Both the position numbers and the translations under genes were made by a program. DNA of 64,000 nt from Auanema rhodensis (Eukaryota > Nematoda > Chromadorea > Rhabditida > Rhabditidae). The notes under the pieces are model-generated. The model saw only the letters and a list, made by a program, of their open reading frames with translations, did not search any database and was not told where the DNA came from. How positions within the stretch are numbered: position 1 is the first letter of the stretch; each line of letters starts with the position of its first letter. The stretch is taken from the NCBI GenBank assembly GCA_964057225.1, contig OZ059898.1, forward strand, positions 21,305,267 to 21,369,266, in the 5' to 3' direction. Positions 41,362-56,673 of the stretch are shown one piece after another.

Positions 41362-43280
41362 CATGTCCATATTAGTCTAAAAACAAATTTTTATTGATAT
41401 TGGTTCATGGTAACCATGACTTTGAAATTTACGTGAACTTTAATTTATGCTAATTAAATGTACACGTGATGTGCACTTGGTATGTAACTCGCTTCACGTG
41501 AAAGATAAAGAGATGCGGTTTTCAAAATTAGATTCCCCATGTCCATATTAGTCTAAAAACAAATTTTTATTGATATTGGTGCATGGTAACCATGACTTTG
41601 AAATTTACGTGAACTTTAATTTATGCTAATTAAATGTACACGTGATGTGCACTTGGTATGTAACTCGCTTCACGTGAAAGATAAAGAGATGCGGTTTTCA
41701 AAATTAGATTCCCTATGTCCATATTAGTCTAAAAACAAATTTTTATCGATATAGGTTCATGGTAACCATGACTTTGAAATTTACGTGAACTTTAATTTAT
41801 GCTAATTAAATGTACACGTGATGTGCACTTGGTATGTAACTCGCTTCACGTGAAAGATAAAGAGATGCGGTTTTCAAAATTAGATTCCCCATGTCCATAT
41901 TAGTCTAAAAACAAATTTTTATTGATATTGGTGCATGGTAACCATGACTTTGAAATTTACGTGAACTTTAATTTATGCTAAGTAAATGTACACGTGATGT
42001 GCACTTGGTATGTAACTCGCTTCACGTGAAAGATAAAGAGATGCGGTTTTCAAAATTAGATTCCCTATGTCCATATTAGTCTAAAAACAAATTTTTATCG
42101 ATATTGGTTCATGGTAACCATGACTTTGAAATTTACGTGAACTTTAATTTATGCTAATTAAATGTACACGTGATGTGCACTTGGTATGTAACTCGCTTCA
42201 CGTGAAAGATAAAGAGATGGGGTTTTCAAAATTAGATTCCCCATGTCCATATTAGTCTAAAAACAAATTTTTATCGATATTGGTTCATGGTAACCATGAC
42301 TTTGAAATTTACGTGAACTTTAATTTATGCTAATTGAATGTACACGTGATGTGCACTTGGTATGTAACTCGCTTCACGTGAAAGATAAAGAGATGGGGTT
42401 TTCAAAATTAGATTCCCCATGTCCATATTAGTCTAAAAACAAATTTTTATCGATATTGGTTCATGGTAACCATGACTTTGAAATTTACGTGAACTTTAAT
42501 TTATGCTAATTAAATGTACACGTGATGTGCACTTGGTATGTAACTCGCTTCACGTGAAAGATAAAGAGATGGGGTTTTCAAAATTAGATTCCCCATGTCC
42601 ATATTAGTCTAAAAACAAATTTTTATCGATATTGGTGCATGGTAACCATGACTTTGAAATTTACGTGAACTTTAATTTATGCTAATTAAATGTACACGTG
42701 ATGTGCACTTGGTATGTAACTCGCTTCACGTGAAAGATAAAGAGATGCGGTTTTCAAAATTAGATTCCCTATGTCCATATTAGTCTAAAAACAAATTTTT
42801 ATCGATATTGGTTCATGGTAACCATGACTTTGAAATTTACGTGAACTTTAATTTATGCTAATTAAATGTACACGTGATGTGCACTTGGTATGTAACTCGC
42901 TTCACGTGAAAGATAAAGAGATGCGGTTTTCGAAATTAGATTCCTCATGTCCATATTAGTCTAAAAACAAATTTTTATTGATATTGGTTAATGGTAACCA
43001 TGACTTTGAAATTTACGTGAACTTTAATTTATGCTAATTAAATGTACACGTGATGTGCACTTGGTATGTAACTCGCTTCACGTGAAAGATAAAGAGATGC
43101 GGTTTTCAAAATTAGATTCCCCATGTCCATATTAGTCTAAAAACAAATTTTTATTGATATTGGTGCATGGTAACCATGACTTTGAAATTTACGTGAACTT
43201 TAATTTATGCTAATTAAATGTACACGTAATGTGCACTTGGTATGTAACTCGCTTCACGTGAAAGATAAAAAGATGCGGTT
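41362..43280 (+). repeat. 11-monomer block, copy A (17-monomer displacement)
   Basis: Series: T44; G44 ending CCCT; ATCG with ATATAGGTTC (41749); G44; three ATCG monomers with GATGGGG (one also TAATTGAATG); ATCG with G44; TTTTCGAAATT; T44; CACGTAATG (about 43221). All recur 2992 bp later. Confidence 0.85.
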
Positions 43281-44353
43281 TTCAAAATTAGATTCCTCAT
43301 GTCCATATTAGTCTAAAAACAAATTTTTATTGATATTGGTTCATGGTAACCATGACTTTGAAATTTACGTGAACTTTGATTTATGTTAATTAAATGTACA
43401 CGTGATGTGCACTTGGTATGTAACTCGCTTCACGTGAAAGATAAAAAGATGCGGTTTTCAAAATTAAATTCCCCATGTCCATATTAGTCTAAAAACAAAT
43501 TTTTATTGATATTGGTGCATGGTAACCATGACTTTGAAATTTACGTGAACTTTGATTTATGCTAATTAAATGTACACGTGATGTGCACTTGGTATGTAAC
43601 TCGCTTCACGTGAAAGATAAAGAGATGCGGTTTTCAAAATTAGATTCCCCATGTCCATATTAGTCTAAAAACAAATTTTTATTGATATTGGTGCATGGTA
43701 ACCATGACTTTGAAATTTACGTGAACTTTAATTTATGCTAATTAAATGTACACGTGATGTGCACTTGGTATGTAACCCGCTTCACGTGAAAGATAAAGAG
43801 ATGCGGTTTTCAAAATTAGATTCCTCATGTCCATATTAGTCTAAAAACAAATTTTAATTGATATTGGTTCATGGTAACCATGACTTTGAAATTTACGTGA
43901 ACTTTAATTTATGCTAATTAAATGTACACGTGATGTGCACTTGGTATGTAACTCGCTTCACTTGAAAGATAAAGAGATGCGGTTTTCAAAATTAGATTTC
44001 CCATGTCCATATTAGTCTAAAAACAAATTTTTATTGATATTGGTTCATGGTAACCATGACTTTGAAATTTACGTGAACTTTGATTTATGCTAATTAAATG
44101 TACACGTGATGTGCACTTGGTATGTAACCCGCTTCACGTGAAAGATAAAGAGATGCGGTTTTCAAAATTAGATTCCCCATGTCCATATTAGTCTAAAAAC
44201 AAATTTTTATTGATATTGGTGCATGGTAACCATGACTTTGAAATTTACGTGAACTTTAATTTATGCTAATTAAATGTACACGTGATGTGCACTTGGTATG
44301 TAACTCGCTTCACGTGAAAGATAAAGAGATGCGGTTTTCGAAATTAGATTCCT

Positions 44354-46272
44354 CATGTCCATATTAGTCTAAAAACAAATTTTTATTGATATTGGTTCAT
44401 GGTAACCATGACTTTGAAATTTACGTGAACTTTAATTTATGCTAATTAAATGTACACGTGATGTGCACTTGGTATGTAACTCGCTTCACGTGAAAGATAA
44501 AGAGATGCGGTTTTCAAAATTAGATTCCCCATGTCCATATTAGTCTAAAAACAAATTTTTATTGATATTGGTGCATGGTAACCATGACTTTGAAATTTAC
44601 GTGAACTTTAATTTATGCTAATTAAATGTACACGTGATGTGCACTTGGTATGTAACTCGCTTCACGTGAAAGATAAAGAGATGCGGTTTTCAAAATTAGA
44701 TTCCCTATGTCCATATTAGTCTAAAAACAAATTTTTATCGATATAGGTTCATGGTAACCATGACTTTGAAATTTACGTGAACTTTAATTTATGCTAATTA
44801 AATGTACACGTGATGTGCACTTGGTTTGTAACTCGCTTCACGTGAAAGATAAAGAGATGCGGTTTTCAAAATTAGATTCCCCATGTCCATATTAGTCTAA
44901 AAACAAATTTTTATTGATATTGGTGCATGGTAACCATGACTTTGAAATTTACGTGAACTTTAATTTATGCTAATTAAATGTACACGTGATGTGCACTTGG
45001 TATGTAACTCGCTTCACGTGAAAGATAAAGAGATGCGGTTTTCAAAATTAGATTCCCTATGTCCATATTAGTCTAAAAACAAATTTTTATCGATATTGGT
45101 TCATGGTAACCATGACTTTGAAATTTACGTGAACTTTAATTTATGCTAATTAAATGTACACGTGATGTGCACTTGGTATGTAACTCGCTTCACGTGAAAG
45201 ATAAAGAGATGGGGTTTTCAAAATTAGATTCCCCATGTCCATATTAGTCTAAAAACAAATTTTTATCGATATTGGTTCATGGTAACCATGACTTTGAAAT
45301 TTACGTGAACTTTAATTTATGCTAATTGAATGTACACGTGATGTGCACTTGGTATGTAACTCGCTTCACGTGAAAGATAAAGAGATGGGGTTTTCAAAAT
45401 TAGATTCCCCATGTCCATATTAGTCTAAAAACAAATTTTTATCGATATTGGTTCATGGTAACCATGACTTTGAAATTTACGTGAACTTTAATTTATGCTA
45501 ATTAAATGTACACGTGATGTGCACTTGGTATGTAACTCGCTTCACGTGAAAGATAAAGAGATGAGGTTTTCAAAATTAGATTCCCCATGTCCATATTAGT
45601 CTAAAAACAAATTTTTATCGATATTGGTGCATGGTAACCATGACTTTGAAATTTACGTGAACTTTAATTTATGCTAATTAAATGTACACGTGATGTGCAC
45701 TTGGTATGTAACTCGCTTCACGTGAAAGATAAAGAGATGCGGTTTTCAAAATTAGATTCCCTATGTCCATATTAGTCTAAAAACAAATTTTTATCGATAT
45801 TGGTTCATGGTAACCATGACTTTGAAATTTACGTGAACTTTAATTTATGCTAATTAAATGTACACGTGATGTGCACTTGGTATGTAACTCGCTTCACGTG
45901 AAAGATAAAGAGATGCGGTTTTCGAAATTAGATTCCTCATGTCCATATTAGTCTAAAAACAAATTTTTATTGATATTGGTTCATGGTAACCATGACTTTG
46001 AAATTTACGTGAACTTTAATTTATGCTAATTAAATGTACACGTGATGTGCACTTGGTATGTAACTCGCTTCACGTGAAAGATAAAGAGATGCGGTTTTCA
46101 AAATTAGATTCCCCATGTCCATATTAGTCTAAAAACAAATTTTTATTGATATTGGTGCATGGTAACCATGACTTTGAAATTTACGTGAACTTTAATTTAT
46201 GCTAATTAAATGTACACGTAATGTGCACTTGGTATGTAACTCGCTTCACGTGAAAGATAAAGAGATGCGGTT
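44354..46272 (+). repeat. 11-monomer block, copy B (17-monomer displacement)
   Basis: Second copy of 41362-43280, displaced by 2992 bp. The third GATGGGG is GATGAGG here and there is a private TTGGTTTGTAA near 44821. The inverted block at about 58.7-60.5 kb follows this same monomer order. Confidence 0.85.
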
Positions 46273-47169
46273 TTCAAAATTAGATTCCCTATGTCCATAT
46301 TAGTCTAAAAACAAATTTTTATCGATATTGGTTCATGGTAACCATGACTTTGAAATTTACGTGAACTTTAATTTATGCTAATTAAATGTACACGTGATGT
46401 GCACTTGGTATGTAACTCGCTTCACGTGAAAGATAAAGAGATGCGGTTTTCAAAATTAGATTCCCCATGTCCATATTAGTCTAAAAACAAATTTTTATTG
46501 ATATTGGTGCATGGTAACCATGACTTTGAAATTTACGTGAACTTTAATTTATGCTAATTAAATGTACACGTGATGTGCACTTGGTATGTAACTCGCTTCA
46601 CGTGAAAGATAAAGAGATGCGGTTTTCAAAATTAGATTCCCCATGTCCATATTAGTCTAAAAACAAATTTTTATTGATATTGGTGCATGGTAACCATGAC
46701 TTTGAAATTTACGTGAACTTTGATTTATGCTAATTAAATGTACACGTGATGTGCACTTGGTATGTAACTCGCTTCACGTGAAAGATAAAAAGATGCGGTT
46801 TTCAAAATTAGATTCCCCATGTCCATATTAGTCTAAACACAAATTTTTATTGATATTGGTGCATGGTAACCATGACTTTGAAATTTACGTGAACTTTAAT
46901 TTATGCTAATTAAATGTACACGTGATGTGCACTTGGTATGTAACCCGCTTCACGTGAAAGATAAAGAGATGCGGTTTTCAAAATTAGATTCCTCATGTCC
47001 ATATTAGTCTAAAAACAAATTTTAATTGATATTGGTGCATGGTAACCATGACTTTGAAATTTACGTGAAATTTAATTTATGCTAATTAAATGTACACGTG
47101 ATGTGCACTTGGTATGTAACTCGCTTCACGTGAAAGATAAAGAGATGCGGTTTTCAAAATTAGATTCCC

Positions 47170-48225
47170 CATGTCCATATTAGTATAAAAAGGAATTTTC
47201 ATTGATATTGGTGCATGGTAACCATGACTTTGAAATTTACGTGAACTTTGATTTATGCTAATTAAATATACACGTGATGTGCACTTGGTATGTAACTCGC
47301 TTCACGTGAAAGATAAAGAGATGCGGTTTTCAAAATTAGATTCCCCATGTCCATATTAGTCTAAAAACAAATTTTTATTGATATTGGTGCATGGTAACCA
47401 TGACTTTGAAATTTACGTGAACTTTAATTTATGCTAATTAAATGTACACGTGATGTGCACTTGGTATGTAACCCGCTTCACGTGAAAGATAAAGAGATGC
47501 GGTTTTCAAAATTAGATTCCTCATGTCCATATTAGTCTAAAAACAAATTTTAATTGATATTGGTTCATGGTAACCATGACTTTGAAATTTACGTGAACTT
47601 TAATTTATGCTAATTAAATGTACACGTGATGTGCACTTGGTATGTAACTCGCTTCACTTGAAAGATAAAGAGATGCGGTTTTCAAAATTAGATTCCCCAT
47701 GTCCATATTAGTATAAAAACGAATTTTCATTGATATTGGTGCATGGTAACCATGACTTTGAAATTTACGTGAACTTTGATTTATGCTAATTAAATATACA
47801 CGTGATGTGCACTTGGTATGTAACTCGCTTCACGTGAAAGATAAAGAGATGCGGTTTTCAAAATTAGATTCCCCATGTCCATATTAGTCTAAAAACAAAT
47901 TTTTATTGATATTGGTGCATGGTAACCATGACTTTGAAATTTACGTGAACTTTAATTTATGCTAATTAAATGTACACGTGATGTGCACTTGGTATGTAAC
48001 CCGCTTCACGTGAAAGATAAAGAGATGCGGTTTTCAAAATTAGATTCCTCATGTCCATATTAGTCTAAAAACAAATTTTAATTGATATTGGTTCATGGTA
48101 ACCATGACTTTGAAATTTACGTGAACTTTAATTTATGCTAATTAAATGTACACGTGATGTGCACTTGGTATGTAACTCGCTTCACTTGAAAGATAAAGAG
48201 ATGCGGTTTTCAAAATTAGATTCCC
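47170..48225 (+). repeat. 528-bp 3-monomer HOR, two tandem copies
   Basis: Three-monomer order is repeated: TAGTATAAAA with TTTTCATTG and AAATATACACG; G44 with ACCCG; TTTTAATTG with CACTTGAAAG. Copies are 47170-47697 and 47698-48225. The first has AAAAGGAATTTT where the second has AAAACGAATTTT. Confidence 0.87.
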
Positions 48226-49457
48226 CATGTCCATATTAGTCTAAAAACAAATTTTAATTGATATTGGTGCATGGTAACCATGACTTTGAAATTTACGTGA
48301 AATTTAATTTATGCTAATTAAATGTACACGTGATGTGCACTTGGTATGTAACTCGCTTCACGTGAAAGATAAAGAGATGCGGTTTTCAAAATTAGATTCC
48401 CCATGTCCATATTAGTCTAAAAACAAATTTTTATCGATATTGGTTCATGGTAACCATGACTTTGAAATTTACGTGAACTTTAATTTATGCTAATTAAATG
48501 TACACGTGATGTGCACTTGGTATGTAAATCGCTTCACGTGAAAGATAAAGAGATGCGGTTTTCAAAATTAGATTCCCCATGTCCATATTAGTCTAAAAAC
48601 AAATTTTTATTGATATTGGTTCATGGTAACCATGACTTTGAAATTTACGTGAACTTTGATTTATGCTAATTAAATGTACACGTGATGTGCACTTGGTATG
48701 TAACTCGCTTCACGTGAAAGATAAAGAGATGCGGTTTTCAAAATTAGATTTCCCATGTCCATATTAGTCTAAAATCAAATTTTTATTGATATTGGTTCAT
48801 GGTAACCATGAATTTGAAATTTACGTGAACTTTAATTTATGCTAATTAAATGTACACGTGATGTGCACTTGGTATGTAACTCGCTTCACGTGGAAGATAA
48901 AGAGATGCGGTTTTCAAAATTAGATTCCTCATGTCCATATTAGTCTAAAAACAAATTTTTATTGATATTGGTGCATGGTAACCATGACTTTGAAATTTAC
49001 GTGAACTTTAATTTATGCTAATTAAATGTACACGTGATGTGCACTTGGTATGTAACTCGCTTCACGTGAAAGATAAAGAGATGCGGTTTTCAAAATTAGA
49101 TTCCCCATGTCCATATTAGTCTAAAAACAAATTTTTATTGATATTGGTTCATGGTAACCATGACTTTGAAATTTACGTGAACTTTAATTTATGCTAATTA
49201 AATGTACACGTGATGTGCACTTGGTATTTAACTCGCTTCACGTGAAAGATAAAGAGATGCGGTTTTCAAAATTAGATTCCCCATGTCCATATTAGTCTAA
49301 AAACAAATTTTTATTGATATTGGTGCATGGTAACCATGACTTTGAAATTTACGTGAACTTTAATTTATGCTAATTAAATGTACACGTGATGTGCACTTGG
49401 TATGTAACTCGCTTCACGTGAAAGATAAAGAGATGCGGTTTTCAAAATTAGATTCCC

Positions 49458-50513
49458 CATGTCCATATTAGTCTAAAAACAAATTATTATCGATATTGGT
49501 TCATGGTAACCATGACTTTGAAATTTACGTGAACTTTAATTTATGCTAATTAAATGTACACGTGATGTGCACTTGGTATGTAACTCGCTTCACGTGAAAG
49601 ATAAAGAGATGCGGTTTTCACAATTAGATTCCCCATGTCCATATTAGTCTAAAATCAAATTTTTATTGATATTGGTTCATGGTAACCATGACTTTGAAAT
49701 TTACGTGAACTTTAATTCATGCTAATTAAATGTACACGTGATGTGCACTTGGTATGTAACTCGCTTCACGTGGAAGATAAAGAGATGCGGTTTTCAAAAT
49801 TAGATTCCTCATGTCCATATTAGTCTAAAAACAAATTTTTATTGATATTGGTGCATGGTAACCATGACTTTGAAATTTACGTGAACTTTAATTTATGCTA
49901 ATTAAATGTACACGTGATGTGCACTTGGTATGTAACTCGCTTCACGTGAAAGATAAAGAGATGCGGTTTTCAAAATTAGATTCCCCATGTCCATATTAGT
50001 CTAAAAACAAATTATTATCGATATTGGTTCATGGTAACCATGACTTTGAAATTTACGTGAACTTTAATTTATGCTAATTAAATGTACACGTGATGTGCAC
50101 TTGGTATGTAACTCGCTTCACGTGAAAGATAAAGAGATGCGGTTTTCACAATTAGATTCCCCATGTCCATATTAGTCTAAAATCAAATTTTTATTGATAT
50201 TGGTTCATGGTAACCATGACTTTGAAATTTACGTGAACTTTAATTCATGCTAATTAAATGTACACGTGATGTGCACTTGGTATGTAACTCGCTTCACGTG
50301 GAAGATAAAGAGATGCGGTTTTCAAAATTAGATTCCTCATGTCCATATTAGTCTAAAAACAAATTTTTATTGATATTGGTGCATGGTAACCATGACTTTG
50401 AAATTTACGTGAACTTTAATTTATGCTAATTAAATGTACACGTGATGTGCACTTGGTATGTAACTCGCTTCACGTGAAAGATAAAGAGATGCAGTTTTCA
50501 AAATTAGATTCCT
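49458..50513 (+). repeat. 528-bp 3-monomer HOR, two tandem copies
   Basis: Order: AAATTATTATCG with TTTTCACAATT; CTAAAATCAAA with TAATTCATGC and GTGGAAG; G44. The second copy carries GATGCAGTTTT in its last monomer. The same three monomers are embedded in the 14-mer HOR just downstream. Confidence 0.87.
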
Positions 50514-50865
50514 CATGTCCATATTAGTCTAAAAACAAATTTTTATTGATATTGGTTCATGGTAACCATGACTTTGAAATTTACGTGAACTTTAATTTAT
50601 GCTAATTAAATGTACACGTGATGTGCACTTGGTATGTAACTCGCTTCACGTGAAAGATAAAGAGATGCGGTTTTCAAAATTAGATTCCCCATGTCCATAT
50701 TAGTCTAAAAACAAATTTTTATTGATATTGGTGCATGGTAACCATGACTTTGAAATTTACGTGAACTTTAATTTATGCTAATTAAATGTACACGTGATGT
50801 GCACTTGGTATGTAACTCGCTTCACGTGAAAGATAAAGAGATGCGGTTTTCAAAATTAGATTCCC

Positions 50866-53329
50866 CATGTCCATATTAGTCTAAAAACAAATTATTATCG
50901 ATATTGGTTCATGGTAACCATGACTTTGAAATTTACGTGAACTTTAATTTATGCTAATTAAATGTACACGTGATGTGCACTTGGTATGTAACTCGCTTCA
51001 CGTGAAAGATAAAGAGATGAGGTTTTCAAAATTAGATTCCTCATGTCCATATTAGTCTAAAAACAAATTTTTATTGATATTGGTTCATGGTAACCATGAC
51101 TTTGAAATTTACGTGAACTTTAATTTATGCTAATTAAATGTACACGTGATGTGAACTTGGTATGTAACCCGCTTCACGTGAAAGATAAAGAGATGCGGTT
51201 TTCAAAATTAGATTCCCCATGTCCATGTTAGTCTAAAAACAAATTTTTATTGATATTGGTGCATGGTAACCATGACTTTGAAATTTACGTGAACTTTAAT
51301 TTATGCTAATTAAATGTACACGTGATGTGCACTTGGTATGTAACTCGCTTCACGTGAAAGATAAAGAGATGCGGTTTTCAAAATTAGATTCCCCAAGTCC
51401 ATATTAGTCTAATAACAAATTTTTATTGATATTGGTTCATGATAACCATGACTTTGAAATTTACGTGAACTTTAATTTATGCTAATTAAATGTACACGTG
51501 ATGTGCACTTGGTATGTAACTCGCTTCACGTGAAAGATAAAGAGATGCGGTTTTCAAAATTAGATTCCCCATGTCCATATTAGTCTAAAAACAAATTATT
51601 ATCGATATTGGTTCATGGTAACCATGACTTTGAAATTTACGTGAACTTTAATTTATGCTAATTAAATGTACACGTGATGTGCACTTGGTATGTAACTCGC
51701 TTCACGTGAAAGATAAAGAGATGCGGTTTTCACAATTAGATTCCCCATGTCCATATTAGTCTAAAATCAAATTTTTATTGATATTGGTTCATGGTAACCA
51801 TGACTTTGAAATTTACGTGAACTTTAATTCATGCTAATTAAATGTACACGTGATGTGCACTTGGTATGTAACTCGCTTCACGTGGAAGATAAAGAGATGC
51901 GGTTTTCAAAATTAGATTCCTCATGTCCATATTAGTCTAAAAACAAATTTTTATTGATATTGGTGCATGGTAACCATGACTTTGAAATTTACGTGAACTT
52001 TAATTTATGCTAATTAAATGTACACGTGATGTGCACTTGGTATGTAACTCGCTTCACGTGAAAGATAAAGAGATGCAGTTTTCAAAATTAGATTCCTCAT
52101 GTCCATATTAGTCTAAAAACAAATTTTTATTGATATTGGTTCATGGTAACCATGACTTTGAAATTTACGTGAACTTTAATTTATGCTAATTAAATGTACA
52201 CGTGATGTGCACTTGGTATGTAACTCGCTTCACGTGAAAGATAAAGAGATGCGGTTTTCAAAATTAGATTCTTCATGTCCATATTAGTCTAAAAACAAAT
52301 TTTTATTGATATTGGTGCATGGTAACCATGACTTTGAAATTTACGTGAACTTTAATTTATGCTAATTAAATGTACACGTGATGTGCACTTGGTATGTAAC
52401 TCGCTTCACGTGAAAGATAAAGAGATGCGGTTTTCAAAATTAGATTCCCCATGTTCATATTAGTCTAAAAACAAATTATTATCGATATTGGTTCATGGTA
52501 ACCATGACTTTGAAATTTACGTGAACTTTAATTTATGCTAATTAAATGTACACGTGATGTGCACTTGGTATGTAACTCGCTTCACGTGAAAGATAAAGAG
52601 ATGAGGTTTTCAAAATTAGATTCCTCATGTCCATATTAGTCTAAAAACAAATTTTTATTGATATTGGTTCATGGTAACCATGACTTTGAAATTTACGTGA
52701 ACTTTAATTTATGCTAATTAAATGTACACGTGATGTGAACTTGGTATGTAACCCGCTTCACGTGAAAGATAAAGAGATGCGGTTTTCAAAATTAGATTCC
52801 CCATGTCCATGTTAGTCTAAAAACAAATTTTTATTGATATTGGTGCATGGTAACCATGACTTTGAAATTTACGTGAACTTTAATTTATGCTAATTAAATG
52901 TACACGTGATGTGCACTTGGTATGTAACTCGCTTCACGTGAAAGATAAAGAGATGCGGTTTTCAAAATTAGATTCCCCAAGTCCATATTAGTCTAAAAAC
53001 AAATTTTTATTGATATTGGTTCATGATAACCATGACTTTGAAATTTACGTGAACTTTAATTTATGCTAATTAAATGTACACGTGATGTGCACTTGGTATG
53101 TAACTCGCTTCACGTGAAAGATAAAGAGATGCGGGTTTCAAAATTAGATTCCCCATGTCCATATTAGTCTAAAAACAAATTTTTATTGATATTGGTTCAT
53201 GGTAACCATGACTTTGAAATTTACGTGAACTTTAATTTATGCTAATTAAATGTACACGTGATGTGCACTTGGTATGTAACTCGCTTCACGTGAAAGATAA
53301 AGAGATGCGGTTTTCAAAATTAGATTCCC
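50866..53329 (+). repeat. 2464-bp tandem 14-monomer HOR, copy 1
   Basis: Fourteen monomers with strong private markers in order: AAATTATTATCG with GATGAGG; GTGAACTTGG with ACCCG; CCATGTTAG; CTAATAAC; AAATTATTATCG with TCACAATT; CTAAAATCAAA; GATGCAG; ATTCTTC; CATGTTCATA; AAATTATTATCG with GATGAGG; GTGAACTTGG; CCATGTTAG; CATGATAACC with GCGGGTTTC; T44. The next 2464 bp repeat the series. Confidence 0.93.
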
Positions 53330-55793
53330 CATGTCCATATTAGTCTAAAAACAAATTATTATCGATATTGGTTCATGGTAACCATGACTTTGAAATTTAC
53401 GTGAACTTTAATTTATGCTAATTAAATGTACACGTGATGTGCACTTGGTATGTAACTCGCTTCACGTGAAAGATAAAGAGATGAGGTTTTCAAAATTAGA
53501 TTCCTCATGTCCATATTAGTCTAAAAACAAATTTTTATTGATATTGGTTCATGGTAACCATGACTTTGAAATTTACGTGAACTTTAATTTATGCTAATTA
53601 AATGTACACGTGATGTGAACTTGGTATGTAACCCGCTTCACGTGAAAGATAAAGAGATGCGGTTTTCAAAATTAGATTCCCCATGTCCATGTTAGTCTAA
53701 AAACAAATTTTTATTGATATTGGTGCATGGTAACCATGACTTTGAAATTTACGTGAACTTTAATTTATGCTAATTAAATGTACACGTGATGTGCACTTGG
53801 TATGTAACTCGCTTCACGTGAAAGATAAAGAGATGCGGTTTTCAAAATTAGATTCCCCAAGTCCATATTAGTCTAATAACAAATTTTTATTGATATTGGT
53901 TCATGATAACCATGACTTTGAAATTTACGTGAACTTTAATTTATGCTAATTAAATGTACACGTGATGTGCACTTGGTATGTAACTCGCTTCACGTGAAAG
54001 ATAAAGAGATGCGGTTTTCAAAATTAGATTCCCCATGTCCATATTAGTCTAAAAACAAATTATTATCGATATTGGTTCATGGTAACCATGACTTTGAAAT
54101 TTACGTGAACTTTAATTTATGCTAATTAAATGTACACGTGATGTGCACTTGGTATGTAACTCGCTTCACGTGAAAGATAAAGAGATGCGGTTTTCACAAT
54201 TAGATTCCCCATGTCCATATTAGTCTAAAATCAAATTTTTATTGATATTGGTTCATGGTAACCATGACTTTGAAATTTACGTGAACTTTAATTCATGCTA
54301 ATTAAATGTACACGTGATGTGCACTTGGTATGTAACTCGCTTCACGTGGAAGATAAAGAGATGCGGTTTTCAAAATTAGATTCCTCATGTCGATATTAGT
54401 CTAAAAACAAATTTTTATTGATATTGGTGCATGGTAACCATGACTTTGAAATTTACGTGAACTTTAATTTATGCTAATTAAATGTACACGTGATGTGCAC
54501 TTGGTATGTAACTCGCTTCACGTGAAAGATAAAGAGATGCAGTTTTCAAAATTAGATTCCTCATGTCCATATTAGTCTAAAAACAAATTTTTATTGATAT
54601 TGGTTCATGGTAACCATGACTTTGAAATTTACGTGAACTTTAATTTATGCTAATTAAATGTACACGTGATGTGCACTTGGTATGTAACTCGCTTCACGTG
54701 AAAGATAAAGAGATGCGGTTTTCAAAATTAGATTCTTCATGTCCATATTAGTCTAAAAACAAATTTTTATTGATATTGGTGCATGGTAACCATGACTTTG
54801 AAATTTACGTGAACTTTAATTTATGCTAATTAAATGTACACGTGATGTGCACTTGGTATGTAACTCGCTTCACGTGAAAGATAAAGAGATGCGGTTTTCA
54901 AAATTAGATTCCCCATGTTCATATTAGTCTAAAAACAAATTATTATCGATATTGGTTCATGGTAACCATGACTTTGAAATTTACGTGAACTTTAATTTAT
55001 GCTAATTAAATGTACACGTGATGTGCACTTGGTATGTAACTCGCTTCACGTGAAAGATAAAGAGATGAGGTTTTCAAAATTAGATTCCTCATGTCCATAT
55101 TAGTCTAAAAACAAATTTTTATTGATATTGGTTCATGGTAACCATGACTTTGAAATTTACGTGAACTTTAATTTATGCTAATTAAATGTACACGTGATGT
55201 GAACTTGGTATGTAACCCGCTTCACGTGAAAGATAAAGAGATGCGGTTTTCAAAATTAGATTCCCCATGTCCATGTTAGTCTAAAAACAAATTTTTATTG
55301 ATATTGGTGCATGGTAACCATGACTTTGAAATTTACGTGAACTTTAATTTATGCTAATTAAATGTACACGTGATGTGCACTTGGTATGTAACTCGCTTCA
55401 CGTGAAAGATAAAGAGATGCGGTTTTCAAAATTAGATTCCCCAAGTCCATATTAGTCTAAAAACAAATTTTTATTGATATTGGTTCATGATAACCATGAC
55501 TTTGAAATTTACGTGAACTTTAATTTATGCTAATTAAATGTACACGTGATGTGCACTTGGTATGTAACTCGCTTCACGTGAAAGATAAAGAGATGCGGGT
55601 TTCAAAATTAGATTCCCCATGTCCATATTAGTCTAAAAACAAATTTTTATTGATATTGGTTCATGGTAACCATGACTTTGAAATTTACGTGAACTTTAAT
55701 TTATGCTAATTAAATGTACACGTGATGTGCACTTGGTATGTAACTCGCTTCACGTGAAAGATAAAGAGATGCGGTTTTCAAAATTAGATTCCC
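53330..55793 (+). repeat. 2464-bp tandem 14-monomer HOR, copy 2
   Basis: Abuts copy 1 exactly and repeats all its markers; for example GCGGGTTTC is at 53131 and 55595, and ATGTTCAT at 52451 and 54915. I see very few differences, such as GTCGATATTAG near 54389. Inside each copy a 4-5-monomer set is itself repeated, giving nested structure. This is the clearest complete HOR in the window. Confidence 0.93.
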
Positions 55794-56673
55794 CATGTCC
55801 ATATTAGTCTAAAAACAAATTTTTATTGATATTGGTGCATGGTAACCATGACTTTGAAATTTACGTGAACTTTAATTTATGCTAATTAAATGTACACGTG
55901 ATGTGCACTTGGTATGTAACTCGCTTCACGTGAAAGATAAAGAGATGCGGTTTTCAAAATTAGATTCCCCATGTCCATATTAGTCTAAAAACAAATTTTT
56001 ATTGATATTGGTGCATGGTAACCATGACTTTGAAATTTACGTGAACTTTAATTTATGCTAATTAAATGTACACGTGATGTGCACTTGGTATGTAACTCGC
56101 TTCACGTGAAAGATAAAGAGATGCGGTTTTCAAAATTAGATTCCCCATGTCCATATTAGTCTAAAAACAAATTTTTATTGATATTGGTTCATGGTAACCA
56201 TGACTTTGAAATTTACGTGAACTTTAATTTATGCTAATTAAATGTACACGTGATGTGCACTTGGTATGTAACTCGCTTCACGTGAAAGATAAAGAGATGC
56301 GGTTTTCAAAATTAGATTCCCCATGTCCATATTAGTCTAAAAACAAATTTTTATTGATATTGGTGCATGGTAACCATGACTTTGAAATTTACGTGAACTT
56401 TAACTTATGCTAATTAAATGTACACGTGATGTGCACTTGGTATGTAACCCGCTTCACGTGAAAGATAAAGAGATGCGGTTTTCAAAATTAGATTCCTCAT
56501 GTCCATATTAGTCTAAAAACAAATTTTAATTGATATTGGTTCATGGTAACCATGACTTTGAAATTTACGTGAACTTTAATTTATGCTAATTAAATGTACA
56601 CGTGATGTGCACTTGGTATGTAACTCGCTTCACTTGAAAGATAAAGAGATGCGGTTTTCAAAATTAGATTCCT

